DNA of 64,000 nt, taken from NCBI RefSeq assembly GCF_000317305.3, contig NC_023036.2, forward strand, positions 1,922,001 to 1,986,000. Direction: 5' to 3'. This stretch comes from Mycolicibacterium neoaurum VKM Ac-1815D (GTDB lineage Bacteria > Actinomycetota > Actinomycetes > Mycobacteriales > Mycobacteriaceae). Shown piece after piece: positions 45,006 through 56,284 of this stretch; positions within the stretch are counted from its first letter, which is position 1; each line of letters starts with the position of its first letter. The notes below the pieces were generated by a model. It was not told the origin of the DNA and did no database searches. It saw nothing but the letters and a program-made list of their open reading frames with translations. Position numbers and translations under genes: made by a program.

Positions 45006-45121
45006 TCCCCGACCCATCGCGCCGACGGGCCGCGATGCGCGACACCCACGTCGCCGGTGCCATGCGTATGGTCGAGACGTACAGGATGTTTGACGTCATC
45101 TGTTGAAAGGTGTGCCTCGTC

Positions 45122-46018
45122 GTGTCCGTGTTGTCGACCCCCTTGATCGCCGACACCTTGGCCCGGTTGTTCTCGCGGGTCGTGAAGCCGAGCCCCAAGC
45201 AGGCCGTGCGGTTTGCCGATATCCCGGCACGGGTCAGCACGGTCGCCATCCCGACCCGGCACGGCGACACCGAGGCCGACATCTACCGTCCCGAGGGTGA
45301 TCCGGACGGCGTGTACGTCAACATCCACGGCGGCGGGTTCGTCGTCGGACACCGCGAGCAGGACGACCCCTGGTGCCGGTTCCTGGCCACCCGCGCCAAC
45401 GTCGTCGTCGTCAACCCCGACTACCTGCTGGCCCCCGATCACCGCTTCCCGGTCGCCGTCGAGCAGCTCTACGACGTCGTGACATGGGCCGGTGCCGACG
45501 AACGGGGCTGGCCGGGAGGGCGGCTGTGCGTGGGCGGCCAGAGCGCGGGGGGCAACCTGTCCGCGTCGGTATCCCGGCTGAGCCTCGTCCACGGCGGCCC
45601 GCCCATCGCCCTGCAGGTGTTGCACTACGCGCCCCTGGACCTGGTGACCGCGACCGGGCATAAGAGATCCCCACGGGGCGGCCAGGCGATCATGAAACCG
45701 TGGATGGGTGAGGTCTTCGACACCGCCTACATCCCCGACCGGCAGCGCCGCCGTGACCCGCTGGCCTCACCGGCATGGGGCGACAACGCCGACGAGATCG
45801 CCGGTATCGCACCGGCACTGGTGATCGCCTGTGAGTACGACCGGTTGCGCGACGAAGCCGCAGAATATGCCAAGAGTCTCGACGCGGTCGCAGCGCTGGT
45901 CGACTATGTCGAGGTGCCCGATGTCGACCACGGGTACAACATCATGAGCGACGCAGCCGACGTCACCCGCGGCATGTACGAGTTGATCGCCGGGCGGGTA
46001 CGCGACGCGGTGAGTTAG
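45122..46018 (+). CDS. Alpha/beta hydrolase (HSL/lipase-esterase type)
   Basis: A 298-residue hydrolase of the hormone-sensitive-lipase group. The oxyanion motif HGGGFVVGH and the nucleophile GQSAGGNLSAS are clear; Asp and His are in ACEYDRLRDEA and VDHGYNIMS. It would hydrolyse carboxyl esters of lipids or xenobiotics. The start is ambiguous: GTG 45110 or GTG 45122, with AAAGG just before the first and 12 bases before the second. Its end overlaps the convergent nuoN gene by four bases. Confidence 0.82.
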   Translation: MSVLSTPLIADTLARLFSRVVKPSPKQAVRFADIPARVSTVAIPTRHGDTEADIYRPEGDPDGVYVNIHGGGFVVGHREQDDPWCRFLATRANVVVVNPDYLLAPDHRFPVAVEQLYDVVTWAGADERGWPGGRLCVGGQSAGGNLSASVSRLSLVHGGPPIALQVLHYAPLDLVTATGHKRSPRGGQAIMKPWMGEVFDTAYIPDRQRRRDPLASPAWGDNADEIAGIAPALVIACEYDRLRDEAAEYAKSLDAVAALVDYVEVPDVDHGYNIMSDAADVTRGMYELIAGRVRDAVS

Positions 46019-47589
46019 CGCACGAACTGTTGCGCGTCGTTCACCAGGTCCAGCAGTGGTTGGGGGAGCGCACCGAGGGCGAACGTGACCGCCGCGGTCA
46101 CCGTCACCGCGCCCGTGGTGAACACACTCGGTGCCACCACCTCGGGCGCATCCGCGGGCGGATCGGTGAAGAACATCAGCACGATCACCCGCACATAGAA
46201 ATAGGCGGCCACCGCGCTGGCGATCACGCCGATGATCACCAACGCACCGGCCCCGCCCTGGGCCGCGGCCTTGAACACCGCGAACTTGCTGACGAATCCA
46301 CTGGTCAGCGGGATACCTGCGAAGGCCAACAGGAACAGTGAGAACACCACGCCGACCACCGGATACCGCCGGCCGAGCCCGGCCCATTGCGCCAGTGCGG
46401 TCTCCTCCTCGCCATCGGCACGGCGCACCAGCCCGGCCAGCGCGAACGCACCGAGGGTGCTGAAACCGTAGGCGAACAGATAGAACAGCGTCGCCGACAC
46501 CCCGGCATCGTCGAGCGCGATGACACCGGTGAGGATGAACCCGGTGTGCGCCACCGCCGAGTAGGCCAACATGCGCTTGACGTCGCTCTGGGTGACGGCG
46601 GTGAGCGTGCCGACCACCATGGTGATGATCGCGATGATCCACATCATCGGCCGCCAATCGGCTGCCAAGCCCGGCAGCGCGACGTAGAAGATGCGCAACA
46701 TCGCGCCGAACGCCGCGATCTTGGTCGCCGCCGCCATGAACGCCGTCACCGGCGTCGGGGCGCCCTGGTACACATCCGGGATCCACGAATGAAAAGGAAC
46801 GGCACCGACTTTGAACAGGATGCCGACCGCCAGCAGTCCGGCACCCGCCAGGGCCAACGCCGGTCCGCCCGCGGGCTGCGGGCCGGCGCCGGCGATCGCG
46901 GTGGCGATATCGTCGAGTCCGAAGCCGCCGGCATAGCCGTACAACAACGCGATTCCGTACAGGAAGAACGCCGAGGCGAACGCGCCGAGCAGGAAGTACT
47001 TGAGCGCGGCCTCCTGTGAGACCAACCGCCGCCGTCGGGCCAGCCCGCACATCAGGTACAGCGGCAGCGACAACACCTCCAGGGCCACGAACATCGTCAA
47101 CAGGTCGTCGGCGGCACCGAAGATCATCATGCCTGCCAACGCCAACATCATCAGCGGGAAGATCTCGGTCTGCGCCACAACGGCTTTGGCGGCGACCTTC
47201 TCGGCCACACTTCCCGGTACCGCGGCGGCCTGCGGGGTGAAACCGTCCAGTCCGCCGCCTGCCGAGGCGGGGATGCGGCGCTCGGCGGCCAGCAGCACAC
47301 CGAGGATGCCGATCAACAGCAACAGTCCCTGCACGAACAGGGCCGGCCGGTCGACGGCCAGCGAGCCCACTGCGGCACTGTTGCCCGTCGAGGATCCCAA
47401 CCCGGCCGTCACCGACACCACCGCGACCAGCGCGGCGATCTGCCCGCCCAGCGCCAGCACGAGTTGGGTGCTGTAGCGATGGCGACGGGGGACGAAGGCT
47501 TCCACCAGGATGCCTGCCACCGCGACGCCGAGGATGATCAGAAGCGGTGCCAGTTGCCCGTATTCGATGTGCGGCGCCTCGACGTTCAT
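46015..47589 (-). CDS. nuoN: NADH-quinone oxidoreductase subunit N
   Basis: A 524-residue antiporter-like membrane subunit of respiratory complex I and the last gene of the operon. It has about 14 helices with the proton-path segments: LIGILGVLLAAERR, VGAVPFHSWIPDVYQGAPTP with its conserved Trp and Asp, and LAYSAVAHTGFILTG. A hydrophilic insert near residues 110-140 is larger than in E. coli NuoN, as in other actinobacteria. The start overlaps nuoM by four bases. No separate terminator is visible. Confidence 0.95.
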   Translation of the reverse strand: MNVEAPHIEYGQLAPLLIILGVAVAGILVEAFVPRRHRYSTQLVLALGGQIAALVAVVSVTAGLGSSTGNSAAVGSLAVDRPALFVQGLLLLIGILGVLLAAERRIPASAGGGLDGFTPQAAAVPGSVAEKVAAKAVVAQTEIFPLMMLALAGMMIFGAADDLLTMFVALEVLSLPLYLMCGLARRRRLVSQEAALKYFLLGAFASAFFLYGIALLYGYAGGFGLDDIATAIAGAGPQPAGGPALALAGAGLLAVGILFKVGAVPFHSWIPDVYQGAPTPVTAFMAAATKIAAFGAMLRIFYVALPGLAADWRPMMWIIAIITMVVGTLTAVTQSDVKRMLAYSAVAHTGFILTGVIALDDAGVSATLFYLFAYGFSTLGAFALAGLVRRADGEEETALAQWAGLGRRYPVVGVVFSLFLLAFAGIPLTSGFVSKFAVFKAAAQGGAGALVIIGVIASAVAAYFYVRVIVLMFFTDPPADAPEVVAPSVFTTGAVTVTAAVTFALGALPQPLLDLVNDAQQFVR

Positions 47590-49127
47590 CGGCCGTCTCC
47601 TTCCGGGGTGGCGGGCCTCGGATCCTGCACGTCGATCGTGGTCAGCGTGTGGGTGACGGCGGGATTGATGACATCGAGCGCAGGCTTGGGATAGATGCCC
47701 AGCACGAGCAGCAGCACGATCAGCGGGGCCGCCACGATCAGTTCGCGGGGGACCAGGTCGCGTAGTGACTCGTTACCGCGTGTCACCGGCCCGGTCATCA
47801 TCCGCTGGTAGGCCCACAGGATGTAGATCGCCGACAGCACCAGCGCCAGTGCGGCGATGACCGCCAGCACCGGGAACCGGCTGAATGTGCCGATCAGCAC
47901 CAGGAACTCACTGATGAACGGGCCGAGCCCCGGCAGCGACAGGGTGGCCAGGCCCGCGACCAGGAATGTGCCTGCCAGCACCGGAGCCACCTTCTGGATC
48001 CCGCCGTAATCCGCGATGAACCGGGACCCCCTGCGCGACACCAGGAATCCGGCGATCAGGAACAGGGCGGCGGTGGAGATGCCGTGGTTGACCATGTACA
48101 GCGTGGACCCTGCCTGACCCTGGCTGGTCAGCACGAAGATGCCGAGGATGATGAACCCGAAGTGCGATATCGACGTGTAGGCGATCAGCCGCATCACATC
48201 GGTCTGTCCGATCGCGACGACGGCACCGTAGATGATGCCGATGACGGCCAGCGTGATGATCACCGGTTGGAACGTCTTGGTGGCATCGGGAAACAGCTGC
48301 AGGCAGTACCGCAGCATGCCGAACGTACCGACCTTGTCGACGACGGCCATCATCAGCACCGCAGTCGCCGGGGTGGACTCGACGGCGGCATCGGGCAGCC
48401 ACCGGTGGAACGGCCACAGCGGTGCCTTGACGGCGAAGGCGAACATGAAGCCGAGGAACAGAGCGTTGAGCAATGCGGGATCGACGGCGAGCTGACCGCT
48501 CTGCACGGCAGCGACGATCGCGCGGAAATCGAAGGTGCCACCGAGTTCTTCCAGGGTGACGACGTAGAGCCCGATCACCGCGGCCAGCATGATGAGCCCG
48601 CCGAACAGGTTGTACAACAGGAACTTCACGGCGGCGGCACCGCGGCGTGCTCCGCCGAACCCGCCGATCAAGAAGTACATCGGAATGAGCATGGCTTCGA
48701 AGAACACGTAGAACAGCAACACGTCGAGCGCCACCAACGAGATGAGCACCATGGCTTCGACGGCCAGCGTCAGGGCCAGATAGGACTGGGTGGACCGGGC
48801 GCGATCAGCATGACCGTCGTTCCAGCCCGCCACGATCAGTAGCGGTACCAACACCGCCGTGAGCACCACGAGGGCCAGCGCGATACCGTCCAGGCCCAGG
48901 ATGTAGCCGGTGCCGAAGCTCGGGATCCAGGGATGATCTTCGACGAACTGGAATTGCGGCCCGGCCGGGTCGAACGTGACGGCCAGCAGCACCGCGACGG
49001 CCAGGACGGCCAGGGACACCGCGAGTGCGGCCCACCGGGCGAACACCTTGGAGGGCAGCAGGATGACGATCGCGGCCCCGATCATCGGCACCGCCCACAG
49101 TGCGGTCAGCCAGCCGACCCCGGTCAC
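47586..49127 (-). CDS. nuoM: NADH-quinone oxidoreductase subunit M
   Basis: A 513-residue antiporter-like subunit. Conserved elements are [20 protein letters not shown] with the key Glu, [20 protein letters not shown] with its Lys/Pro/His stretch, and [18 protein letters not shown] 49127 overlaps the nuoL stop by four bases and has GAGGA four to five bases upstream. The open frame above it to 49499 lies inside nuoL. It forms one of the proton-pumping units of the membrane arm. Confidence 0.95.
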   Translation of the reverse strand: MTGVGWLTALWAVPMIGAAIVILLPSKVFARWAALAVSLAVLAVAVLLAVTFDPAGPQFQFVEDHPWIPSFGTGYILGLDGIALALVVLTAVLVPLLIVAGWNDGHADRARSTQSYLALTLAVEAMVLISLVALDVLLFYVFFEAMLIPMYFLIGGFGGARRGAAAVKFLLYNLFGGLIMLAAVIGLYVVTLEELGGTFDFRAIVAAVQSGQLAVDPALLNALFLGFMFAFAVKAPLWPFHRWLPDAAVESTPATAVLMMAVVDKVGTFGMLRYCLQLFPDATKTFQPVIITLAVIGIIYGAVVAIGQTDVMRLIAYTSISHFGFIILGIFVLTSQGQAGSTLYMVNHGISTAALFLIAGFLVSRRGSRFIADYGGIQKVAPVLAGTFLVAGLATLSLPGLGPFISEFLVLIGTFSRFPVLAVIAALALVLSAIYILWAYQRMMTGPVTRGNESLRDLVPRELIVAAPLIVLLLVLGIYPKPALDVINPAVTHTLTTIDVQDPRPATPEGDGR

Positions 49128-51007
49128 CAGATCCTCACCATCAGTATCGCCCCGATCACCAGGACCGTGCCGGCCAGCATGGACAGTGCATACGACCGGG
49201 CGAACCCGGTCTGCCATCCCCGCAACCGTTGGGAGGCGTCGACGATGACGGTGGCCAGGCCGCGGGTGGCGCCCTCGACGATGTCCTCGTCGATCTCGAC
49301 CAGACCCACGGTCACCTGCCTGCCGGGACGCATCAGGAACCGTTCGTTGAATGCATCGCCGTAGAGGTCGTTGCGGGCGGCGACGGTCAGCGCCGAACCG
49401 GACGGCGCGGTCTCGGGAACCTGCTGGGTGGCGTACATGCGGTAGGCGATCCCGACGCCGATCGCCACCACCGTCAGGATGATGGCCGTCATCGCCCATA
49501 CCGGCATGATGTGGTGCGTCTCGTGCACCCCGACCACGGGCTCCAGCCAGTCCGCCAACCCACCGCCGACCGCGAGCACCGCACCGGCGCCGACCGATCC
49601 GAGCGCCAGGACGATCATCGGGGCGGTCATGACCGCCGGCGACTCGTGCGGGTGGGTGGTGTGCTCATCCCAGCGCCGCCGGCCGAAGAACGTCATCAAC
49701 ATGACCCTGGTCATGTAGAACGCGGTGATCCCGGCGCCCAGCAGGGCCGCTCCGCCGAGCAGGATTCCTTTGACTCCGCCTGCCCCGAAAGCGGTTTCGA
49801 TGATGGCGTCCTTGGAGAAGAACCCGGCGAACGGAGGAACACCGATGATGGCGAGATAACCGAGGCCGAACGTGACGAACGTGATCGGCATGACCGAGCG
49901 AAGCCCGCCGAACCGGCGCATATCGGTCTCGTCGTTCATCCCGTGCATCACCGATCCGGCACCGAGGAACAGCCCGGCCTTGAAGAAGCCGTGGGTGATC
50001 AGGTGCATGATGGCCACCGCATAACCGGCCGGGCCGAGGCCGGCGGCCAGCACCATGTAACCGATCTGGCTCATCGTCGAGGCCGCCAGTGCCTTCTTGA
50101 TATCGTCCTTGGCACAACCGATCACCGCGCCGAACAGCAGCGTGACCGCGCCGACGATGGTGACCGCGACCTGCGCGCCGGGCGCCAGGTTGAACACCGG
50201 CCCCGAGCGCACGATCAGATACACCCCGGCGGTGACCATGGTGGCGGCGTGGATGAGCGCCGACACCGGCGTCGGACCCTCCATCGCATCACCGAGCCAG
50301 GACTGCAGCGGCACCTGGGCCGATTTGCCACACGCCGCGAGCAGTAGCAGTAATCCGATGGCGGTCAGTGTGCTCTCGGGCATCCGGGTGGCCGCATCGA
50401 AAACCCCGGCGTAGGAGACGGTTCCGGCCGAGGAGAACATCACCATCAGCGCCACCGCCAAGCCGATGTCACCGACCCGGTTGACCACGAATGCCTTCTT
50501 GGCCGCGGTCGCCGCGCTCGGCTTGTGTGACCAGAAGCCGATCAGCAGGTAGGACGCCAGCCCGACGCCCTCCCAGCCCATGTAGAGGCCCAGGAAGTTG
50601 TCGGCGAGCACCAGCAGCAGCATCGCCGCCAGGAACAGGTTGAGGTAGGCAAAAAAGCGCCGACGACCGACGTCCGCCCTCATATAGCCCACCGAGTACA
50701 GGTGGATCAACGAGCCGACCCCGGTGATCAGCAGTACGAAACAGATCGAGAGCGCGTCGACCTGCAACCCGAAATCCACCCGCAGCTGTCCGACCGGCAC
50801 CCACGTGAACAGCGTCTGCGTGACGGTGCGGTCCTCGGCGGCCCGCCCGAGCAGATCCACGAACAGCAGCACACCCAGGACGAAAGATCCGAGGGCGGTG
50901 GCGCATCCGAACAGGTGGCCCCACCGGTCGGTGGCGCGGCCGCCGAGCAGCAGCACCGCCGAACCCGCCAACGGCAGCGCGATCAGCAGCCAGCTCAGCG
51001 AGCCCAT
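49124..51007 (-). CDS. nuoL: NADH-quinone oxidoreductase subunit L
   Basis: A 627-residue distal antiporter-like subunit. It includes the NuoL N-terminal motif [11 protein letters not shown], the pumping helix [20 protein letters not shown] with [12 protein letters not shown], and [16 protein letters not shown]. The long amphipathic C-terminal helix region that braces the membrane arm is present near residues 530-600. It is one base from the nuoK stop. Confidence 0.95.
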   Translation of the reverse strand: MGSLSWLLIALPLAGSAVLLLGGRATDRWGHLFGCATALGSFVLGVLLFVDLLGRAAEDRTVTQTLFTWVPVGQLRVDFGLQVDALSICFVLLITGVGSLIHLYSVGYMRADVGRRRFFAYLNLFLAAMLLLVLADNFLGLYMGWEGVGLASYLLIGFWSHKPSAATAAKKAFVVNRVGDIGLAVALMVMFSSAGTVSYAGVFDAATRMPESTLTAIGLLLLLAACGKSAQVPLQSWLGDAMEGPTPVSALIHAATMVTAGVYLIVRSGPVFNLAPGAQVAVTIVGAVTLLFGAVIGCAKDDIKKALAASTMSQIGYMVLAAGLGPAGYAVAIMHLITHGFFKAGLFLGAGSVMHGMNDETDMRRFGGLRSVMPITFVTFGLGYLAIIGVPPFAGFFSKDAIIETAFGAGGVKGILLGGAALLGAGITAFYMTRVMLMTFFGRRRWDEHTTHPHESPAVMTAPMIVLALGSVGAGAVLAVGGGLADWLEPVVGVHETHHIMPVWAMTAIILTVVAIGVGIAYRMYATQQVPETAPSGSALTVAARNDLYGDAFNERFLMRPGRQVTVGLVEIDEDIVEGATRGLATVIVDASQRLRGWQTGFARSYALSMLAGTVLVIGAILMVRIW

Positions 51008-51008
51008 A

Positions 51009-51308
51009 TCAGTTCTTCAGCAGACTGGCCGCGTCCACCGAGGCGGACTGACGGGCCCGGAAGATCGCCATGATGATCGCCAGGCCGACGACCACCTCAC
51101 AGGCGGCAACCACCATCACGAAGAACGCGACGACCTGACCGTCGAGGTTGCCGTGCATCCTGGCAAAGGTGACGAATGCCAGATTCGCCGCATTCAGCAT
51201 CAGCTCGACACACATGAACATCACGATGGCGTTGCGGCGCAACAAGACTCCGGCGGCTCCGATGGTGAAGATGAGCGCCGATAAATACAGGTAGTTCGCC
51301 GGGTTCAC
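51009..51308 (-). CDS. nuoK: NADH-quinone oxidoreductase subunit K
   Basis: A 99-residue three-helix subunit. Both conserved glutamates of the family are visible, in [14 protein letters not shown] and [14 protein letters not shown]. The start overlaps nuoJ by four bases. The length matches NuoK (about 100 residues). Confidence 0.95.
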   Translation of the reverse strand: MNPANYLYLSALIFTIGAAGVLLRRNAIVMFMCVELMLNAANLAFVTFARMHGNLDGQVVAFFVMVVAACEVVVGLAIIMAIFRARQSASVDAASLLKN

Positions 51309-52039
51309 GATTCATGCCCCCGCGGTGTGCTGTTTCGCGGGATGAGCACCGAACTGACCGAGCTGGGTGCGGCGGTGCCGTCGGGCAGCCGGGCGGGCAC
51401 GTCGACGGCGTTGTGCCGGGCATACACACCGGGGTTGGGCCGCGGTGTCGGATGCCCGCCGGGTGCGAACCGCTCGGTGGCCAGCTCGCGTTGCGTCTTG
51501 CGCCGGTCGAAGCGTTCCCGGTGGGCCAGCAGCATCGCACCGACGGCGGCGGTGATGAGCAGCGCGCTGGTCAGCTCGAAAGCCCAGACGTAGCGGGTGA
51601 AGATCAGCACCGCCAGCCCCTCGACGTTGCCTCCGGCGTTCGCTTCGGCCAGTCCGGTGAAGCCACCCGCGGTCCCGCCCACCGAAGCGCTGCCGATGCT
51701 GCCGGTCAACAGGACCCCGAAACCCAGCCCGGCGACGATGGCTGCAACGCGCTGCCCGCGCAGGGTTTCCGCCAGTGATTCCGAGGAGTCCACACCGATG
51801 AGCATCAGCACGAACAGGAAGAGCATCATCACCGCGCCGGTGTAGACGACGATCTGCACGACGCCGAGGAACACCGCGTCCTGGGCGATGTAGAGCACCG
51901 CCAGGTTGATCATCGTGACGGCGAGGAACAACGCGGAGTACACCGCCTTCGGCGCGGCCACCACACCGATCGCCGCCGCCAGCGCCAGCGCGCCGAGCAC
52001 CCAGAACACCACTGCCTCACCGGTCGAGGTCGCCGTCAT
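51305..52039 (-). CDS. nuoJ: NADH-quinone oxidoreductase subunit J
   Basis: A 244-residue membrane subunit with five helices in the first 190 residues, including the [20 protein letters not shown] motif, and a hydrophilic C-terminal tail of about 60 residues that is typical of actinobacterial NuoJ and absent from E. coli. It overlaps nuoI and nuoK by four bases each. Confidence 0.95.
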   Translation of the reverse strand: MTATSTGEAVVFWVLGALALAAAIGVVAAPKAVYSALFLAVTMINLAVLYIAQDAVFLGVVQIVVYTGAVMMLFLFVLMLIGVDSSESLAETLRGQRVAAIVAGLGFGVLLTGSIGSASVGGTAGGFTGLAEANAGGNVEGLAVLIFTRYVWAFELTSALLITAAVGAMLLAHRERFDRRKTQRELATERFAPGGHPTPRPNPGVYARHNAVDVPARLPDGTAAPSSVSSVLIPRNSTPRGHES

Positions 52040-52575
52040 CGGGTCGCCTCCGATGGTCGCGCCAGTCCGTCGGCGCGGATGTTGCCGCGGTAGTAGTCCT
52101 CATCGGTGCTGCCCTCGGCCATGGCGTGCGGCGGCGCGGTCATGTCCGCCGTCAGCGGGGCGAGCAACTTGTCCTTGCCGTAGATCAGGTCGGCGCGATT
52201 GTCATCGGCCATCTCGTAATCGTTGGTCATGGTCAGCGCCCGGGTGGGGCAGGCCTCGATGCACAACCCGCAGCCGATGCAGCGCAGATAGTTGATCTGA
52301 TAGACGCGTCCGTACCGTTCGCCGGGGGAGAAGCGTTGCTCGGCGGTGTTGTCGGCGCCCTCGACGAAGATGGCATCGGCCGGACATGCCCAGGCACACA
52401 GCTCGCAGCCGATGCACTTCTCCAGACCGTCGGCGTACCGGTTCAGCTGATGCCGGCCGTGATAACGCGGAGCGACCGGCCCGGGTTTCTCCGGGTACTG
52501 CTCGGTGATCGGCTTGTGCAGCATCGCCTTGAACGTGACACCGAATCCGGCAAGTGCGTCACCGACCTTGGACAT
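52036..52575 (-). CDS. nuoI: NADH-quinone oxidoreductase subunit I
   Basis: A 179-residue peripheral subunit carrying clusters N6a and N6b. Two ferredoxin motifs are intact: [16 protein letters not shown] and [16 protein letters not shown]. The C-terminal tail contains [10 protein letters not shown]. It overlaps nuoH by 17 bases upstream and nuoJ by four downstream. Confidence 0.95.
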   Translation of the reverse strand: MSKVGDALAGFGVTFKAMLHKPITEQYPEKPGPVAPRYHGRHQLNRYADGLEKCIGCELCAWACPADAIFVEGADNTAEQRFSPGERYGRVYQINYLRCIGCGLCIEACPTRALTMTNDYEMADDNRADLIYGKDKLLAPLTADMTAPPHAMAEGSTDEDYYRGNIRADGLARPSEATR

Positions 52576-53815
52576 CGGAGTACTCCTTCGGTTGCGTGCG
52601 CGGCGGACTCGGAATGGGGGGAATCGGGAAGGAACTCACGGCTTCGGGATCGGTGGGCAGCGTGAAGTGGGGGATGGCGCGCCGACGCACAGCGCGCCGG
52701 ATCATCACCACGATGGCCAGTGCGGCGATCGCCGCACCGCTGACCGCTGCCGTCGTCCAGGCCGGGGCGCCCTGGTTGCGCAGGGTCTTGGTGACCGAGA
52801 CGACCACGATCCAGCCCAGCGACAGCGGAATGAGCACCTTCCACCCCAGCGTCATGAACTGGTCGTACCGCATCCGGGGCAGGGTGGCCCGCAGCCACAT
52901 GAACAGGAACAGGAAGCCCCACACCTTTGCGATGAACCACAGCAGCGGCCACCACCCGGTGTTGGCACCCTCGATCAGGCTGAACGGCAGCGGTGCCTGC
53001 CACCCGCCGAGGAACATCGTGGCGGCCAGCGCCGACACGGTCGTCATGTTGACGTACTCGGCCAGCATGAACATCGCGAACTTCAGTGAGGAGTACTCGG
53101 TGTGGAAACCGCCGACCAGTTCACCCTCGGCCTCGGGCAGGTCGAACGGGGCCCGGTTGGTCTCGCCGACCATCGAGGTCACGTAGATCAGGAACGACGG
53201 CAGCAGCAACACGACGAACCAGGTGCTGTGCTGGGCGGCAACGATTCCCGAGGTCGACATCGTGCCCGCGTACAGGAACACCGCCACGAAGGACAGCGCC
53301 ATCGCGATCTCGTAGGACACCACCTGGGCGCTGGAGCGCAGGCCACCCAGCAACGGGTAGGTCGATCCGGAAGCCCAGCCGGCCAGCACGATGCCGTAGA
53401 CACCGATCGAGGTGACGGCCAGCACGTAGAGCACCGCCACCGGCAGATCGGTCAGCTGCAATGCGGTGGTGTGCCCGAAGACCGACACCTCGCCGCCCAT
53501 CGGGATGACGGCGAACGCCATGATCGCCGGGATCACCGAGATGACCGGTGCCATCAGATAGATCGGCTTGTCCACACCGGCCGGGATCAGCCCCTCCTTG
53601 AGGGCCAGCTTGATACCGTCGGCCAGGCTCTGCAACAGCCCGAACGGACCGACCCGGTTGGGGCCGAACCGCATCTGCATGCGGCCGAGCACCTTTCGTT
53701 CGACCAGGATGGCCACAAGGACGGTGAGCAGCAGGAAGACGAAGATCGCAAGGCATTTCGCGAGCATCAACCACCACGGGTCGTGGCCGAAGGAGTCTAG
53801 CGTCGGGTAGGTCAT
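52559..53815 (-). CDS. nuoH: NADH-quinone oxidoreductase subunit H
   Basis: A 418-residue membrane subunit that shapes the quinone chamber. Typical NuoH stretches are [35 protein letters not shown] and [19 protein letters not shown]. The last 70 residues form an extra helix and a polar tail, the long version seen in actinobacteria. ATG 53815 overlaps the nuoG stop; the open frame to 53899 is not used. Confidence 0.95.
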   Translation of the reverse strand: MTYPTLDSFGHDPWWLMLAKCLAIFVFLLLTVLVAILVERKVLGRMQMRFGPNRVGPFGLLQSLADGIKLALKEGLIPAGVDKPIYLMAPVISVIPAIMAFAVIPMGGEVSVFGHTTALQLTDLPVAVLYVLAVTSIGVYGIVLAGWASGSTYPLLGGLRSSAQVVSYEIAMALSFVAVFLYAGTMSTSGIVAAQHSTWFVVLLLPSFLIYVTSMVGETNRAPFDLPEAEGELVGGFHTEYSSLKFAMFMLAEYVNMTTVSALAATMFLGGWQAPLPFSLIEGANTGWWPLLWFIAKVWGFLFLFMWLRATLPRMRYDQFMTLGWKVLIPLSLGWIVVVSVTKTLRNQGAPAWTTAAVSGAAIAALAIVVMIRRAVRRRAIPHFTLPTDPEAVSSFPIPPIPSPPRTQPKEYSDVQGR

Positions 53816-56187
53816 CCGGCCTCGATCCCGACGATGCCACCCAGTGGCGCTTCGAGGGTGCGGTAGACCGGCGCGCCCGCCGCGTTCAGGGGCACCCACA
53901 CCACCCGATCGGGCATCTCGGTGATCGTGACCGGCAGATCCACGGCGCCCCGGTCGGTGGAGATCCGCACCGGATCGCCTTCGGCGCAGCCGATCTCGGC
54001 GGCGGTGACCGCCGACAGTCGGGCCACGGCCGGGCGGGCGGTGCCCGCCAGATGAGGTTCACCGACCTGCAGCCGGCCGCCGTCGAGCAGCATTCGCCAG
54101 CCGGTCAGCACCGCCTGACCGGGACCCGGCTCGACCGGATCGGGCTGGATCACCCGCGGAGCGGGCGGCCGAGATCCGGCCCATGGGCCCAACCGGTCGA
54201 TATCGGCGCGGACGGTTGCGGTGTCGGCCAGGTTCAGATCGACACCGACCTCGTCGGCCAGTGCCGCCAGCACGCGCATGTCCGAGGTGGCAGACGGCGG
54301 TAACGACGCCTCGAACGGCCGCTGCCTACCCTCCCAGTTGACGAAGGTGCCCGATTTCTCGGCGACCGGCGCGATGGGGAAGACCACATCGGCTCGGTCG
54401 GTCACGGGGGAGTGCCGCAATTCGAGGCTGACGACGAACGGCGCGGCGTCGATCGCCGCGGCCGCCTGCTCCGGATCGGGCAGATCGTCGATGTCGACAC
54501 CGCCGATCAGCATTGCCTGCAGTGTTCCCGATGCGGCGGCGGCCAGAATGGCATCGGTATCGCGGCCCACGCCCACGGGCAGGTCCTCGACGTTCCAGGC
54601 GGCAGCCACCTCGGCGCGGGCCCGGTCATCGGCGAGGGGCCGCCCGCCGGGCAGCAGATTCGGTGTCGCGCCGACCTCCAGCGCGCCGCGATCCCCGGCG
54701 CGGCGCGGGATCCACGCGATCCGCGAACCCGTCGCCTCGGCCAGCGCGCAGAGTGCCGAACAGGCCCCTGGTGCCGTGGCCAGCCGCTCGCCGGCGAGGA
54801 TGAGTGTGCCCGCGGGCAGGGCGTCGTGCATGCCGGCCAGCGCGGCGGCCTCGGTGCCCGGCTCCGTCATGACGAGCGCGCCGCCCATCTTGGTGAGCCC
54901 GCGGGTGGCGAACGGTGCGATCGCGGTCACCGGCAGTCCACGCTTGCGGAATGCCTTACGCAGCCGAAGGAAGACGATCGGTGACTCTTCTTCGGGCTCG
55001 AACCCGACCAACAGCACCGCCGGCGCCGACTCGATATCGGCGTAGCCGACCGCCTGTGGTCTGCCGGCGACGGCGTGGGCCAGGAAGTCGGCCTCCTCGG
55101 TCGAATGCTGCCGGATTCGGAAGTCGATATCGTTGGTGCCCAGCATGATCCGGGCGAACTTGGCGTAGGCCCAGGCGTCCTCCATGGTGGACCGACCGCC
55201 GACCAGCACCCCGGCGTTGCCGGCGGCGGCGGTCAGGCCGCGCACCGCCACGGCGATCGCCTCCGACCAGGAGGCCGGGCGTTGGCTGCCGTCGGGATCA
55301 CGCAGCAGCGGGGTGGTGATCCGATCGCCCTGGGTGGCGTAGGTGAAGGCCCAGCGGCCCTTGTCGCAGTTCCACTCCTCGTTGACCTCGGGATCGTCAC
55401 CGGCCAACCGGCGCAGCACTTTTCCGCGGCGATGATCGGTGCGCTGCGCACAACCCGAGGCGCAGTGTTCACAGACGCTGGCCGAGGACACCAGGTCGAA
55501 CGGCCGGGCGCGGAATCGGTAGGCGGTCCCGGTGAGCGCACCTACCGGACAGATCTGCACGGTGTTGCCGGAGAAGTACGAGTCGAACGCTTCACCCTCG
55601 GCGATGCCGACCTGTTGCAGCGCACCGCGTTCCAACAACTCGATGAACGGGTCGCCGGCGATCTGGTCGGAGAACCGGGTGCACCGTGCACAGAGCACAC
55701 AACGCTCGCGGTCCAGCAGCACCTGTGCGGAGAGGTTGATGGGTTTCGGGTAGGTCCGTTTCACATCGGTGAACCGGGAGTCCGCACGCCCGTGCGACAT
55801 CGCCTGGTTCTGCAGCGGGCACTCGCCACCCTTGTCGCATACCGGGCAGTCCAGCGGATGATTGATCAGCAGCAGTTCCATCACGCCGTGCTGCGCCTTG
55901 TCGGCGATTTTGGAGGTCAGCTGGGTGCGCACCACCATGTCCGGGGTGACCGTCGCCGTACAGGACGCCAACGGTTTGCGCTGCCCCTCGACCTCCACGA
56001 GGCATTGCCGGCACGCCCCGACCGGGTCCAGCAGCGGGTGATCGCAGAAGCGGGGGATCTGGATGCCCATCAGCTCGGCGGCCCGGATGAGCAACGTGCC
56101 CTTCGGCACGCTGACCTGGTGACCGTCGATGGTCAGCGACACCATCTCCACGGAGGTGGTGTCGTTGGCAGGTCCGGCAAGCGTCAT
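53812..56187 (-). CDS. nuoG: NADH-quinone oxidoreductase subunit G
   Basis: A 791-residue iron-sulfur subunit. The N-terminal 2Fe-2S domain has [15 protein letters not shown], followed by the His/Cys cluster site [14 protein letters not shown] and the CVLCARC region. The extra N7 cluster motif C-x2-C-x3-C-x27-C (CEHCASGC onward) is complete, as in E. coli and Thermus but not mitochondria. The rest is a molybdopterin-oxidoreductase-like domain that no longer binds the cofactor. ATG 56187 has AAGGGGG eight bases upstream. An unusual palindrome lies between this gene and nuoF. Confidence 0.94.
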   Translation of the reverse strand: MTLAGPANDTTSVEMVSLTIDGHQVSVPKGTLLIRAAELMGIQIPRFCDHPLLDPVGACRQCLVEVEGQRKPLASCTATVTPDMVVRTQLTSKIADKAQHGVMELLLINHPLDCPVCDKGGECPLQNQAMSHGRADSRFTDVKRTYPKPINLSAQVLLDRERCVLCARCTRFSDQIAGDPFIELLERGALQQVGIAEGEAFDSYFSGNTVQICPVGALTGTAYRFRARPFDLVSSASVCEHCASGCAQRTDHRRGKVLRRLAGDDPEVNEEWNCDKGRWAFTYATQGDRITTPLLRDPDGSQRPASWSEAIAVAVRGLTAAAGNAGVLVGGRSTMEDAWAYAKFARIMLGTNDIDFRIRQHSTEEADFLAHAVAGRPQAVGYADIESAPAVLLVGFEPEEESPIVFLRLRKAFRKRGLPVTAIAPFATRGLTKMGGALVMTEPGTEAAALAGMHDALPAGTLILAGERLATAPGACSALCALAEATGSRIAWIPRRAGDRGALEVGATPNLLPGGRPLADDRARAEVAAAWNVEDLPVGVGRDTDAILAAAASGTLQAMLIGGVDIDDLPDPEQAAAAIDAAPFVVSLELRHSPVTDRADVVFPIAPVAEKSGTFVNWEGRQRPFEASLPPSATSDMRVLAALADEVGVDLNLADTATVRADIDRLGPWAGSRPPAPRVIQPDPVEPGPGQAVLTGWRMLLDGGRLQVGEPHLAGTARPAVARLSAVTAAEIGCAEGDPVRISTDRGAVDLPVTITEMPDRVVWVPLNAAGAPVYRTLEAPLGGIVGIEAG

Positions 56188-56209
56188 GCCCGTGCCCCCT
56201 TCGTCTCGG

Positions 56210-56267
56210 CGAGCAGACGCAAAACTGCCCCTTTTCGGCCTCGAAAGGGCAGTTTTGCGTCTGCTCG
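56210..56267. repeat. Long perfect palindrome between nuoF and nuoG
   Basis: A 21-base perfect stem: 56210-56230 pairs with 56247-56267. The left arm begins CGAGCAGACGCAAAACTG. The 16-base interior contains a further TTCG/CGAA pairing. In the nuo transcript it forms one long hairpin in an otherwise tight operon, ending 23 bases before the nuoG start. It may be a repetitive palindromic element or an RNA processing or attenuation site. Confidence 0.85.
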
Positions 56268-56284
56268 CGGGGAGAACGGAACCC

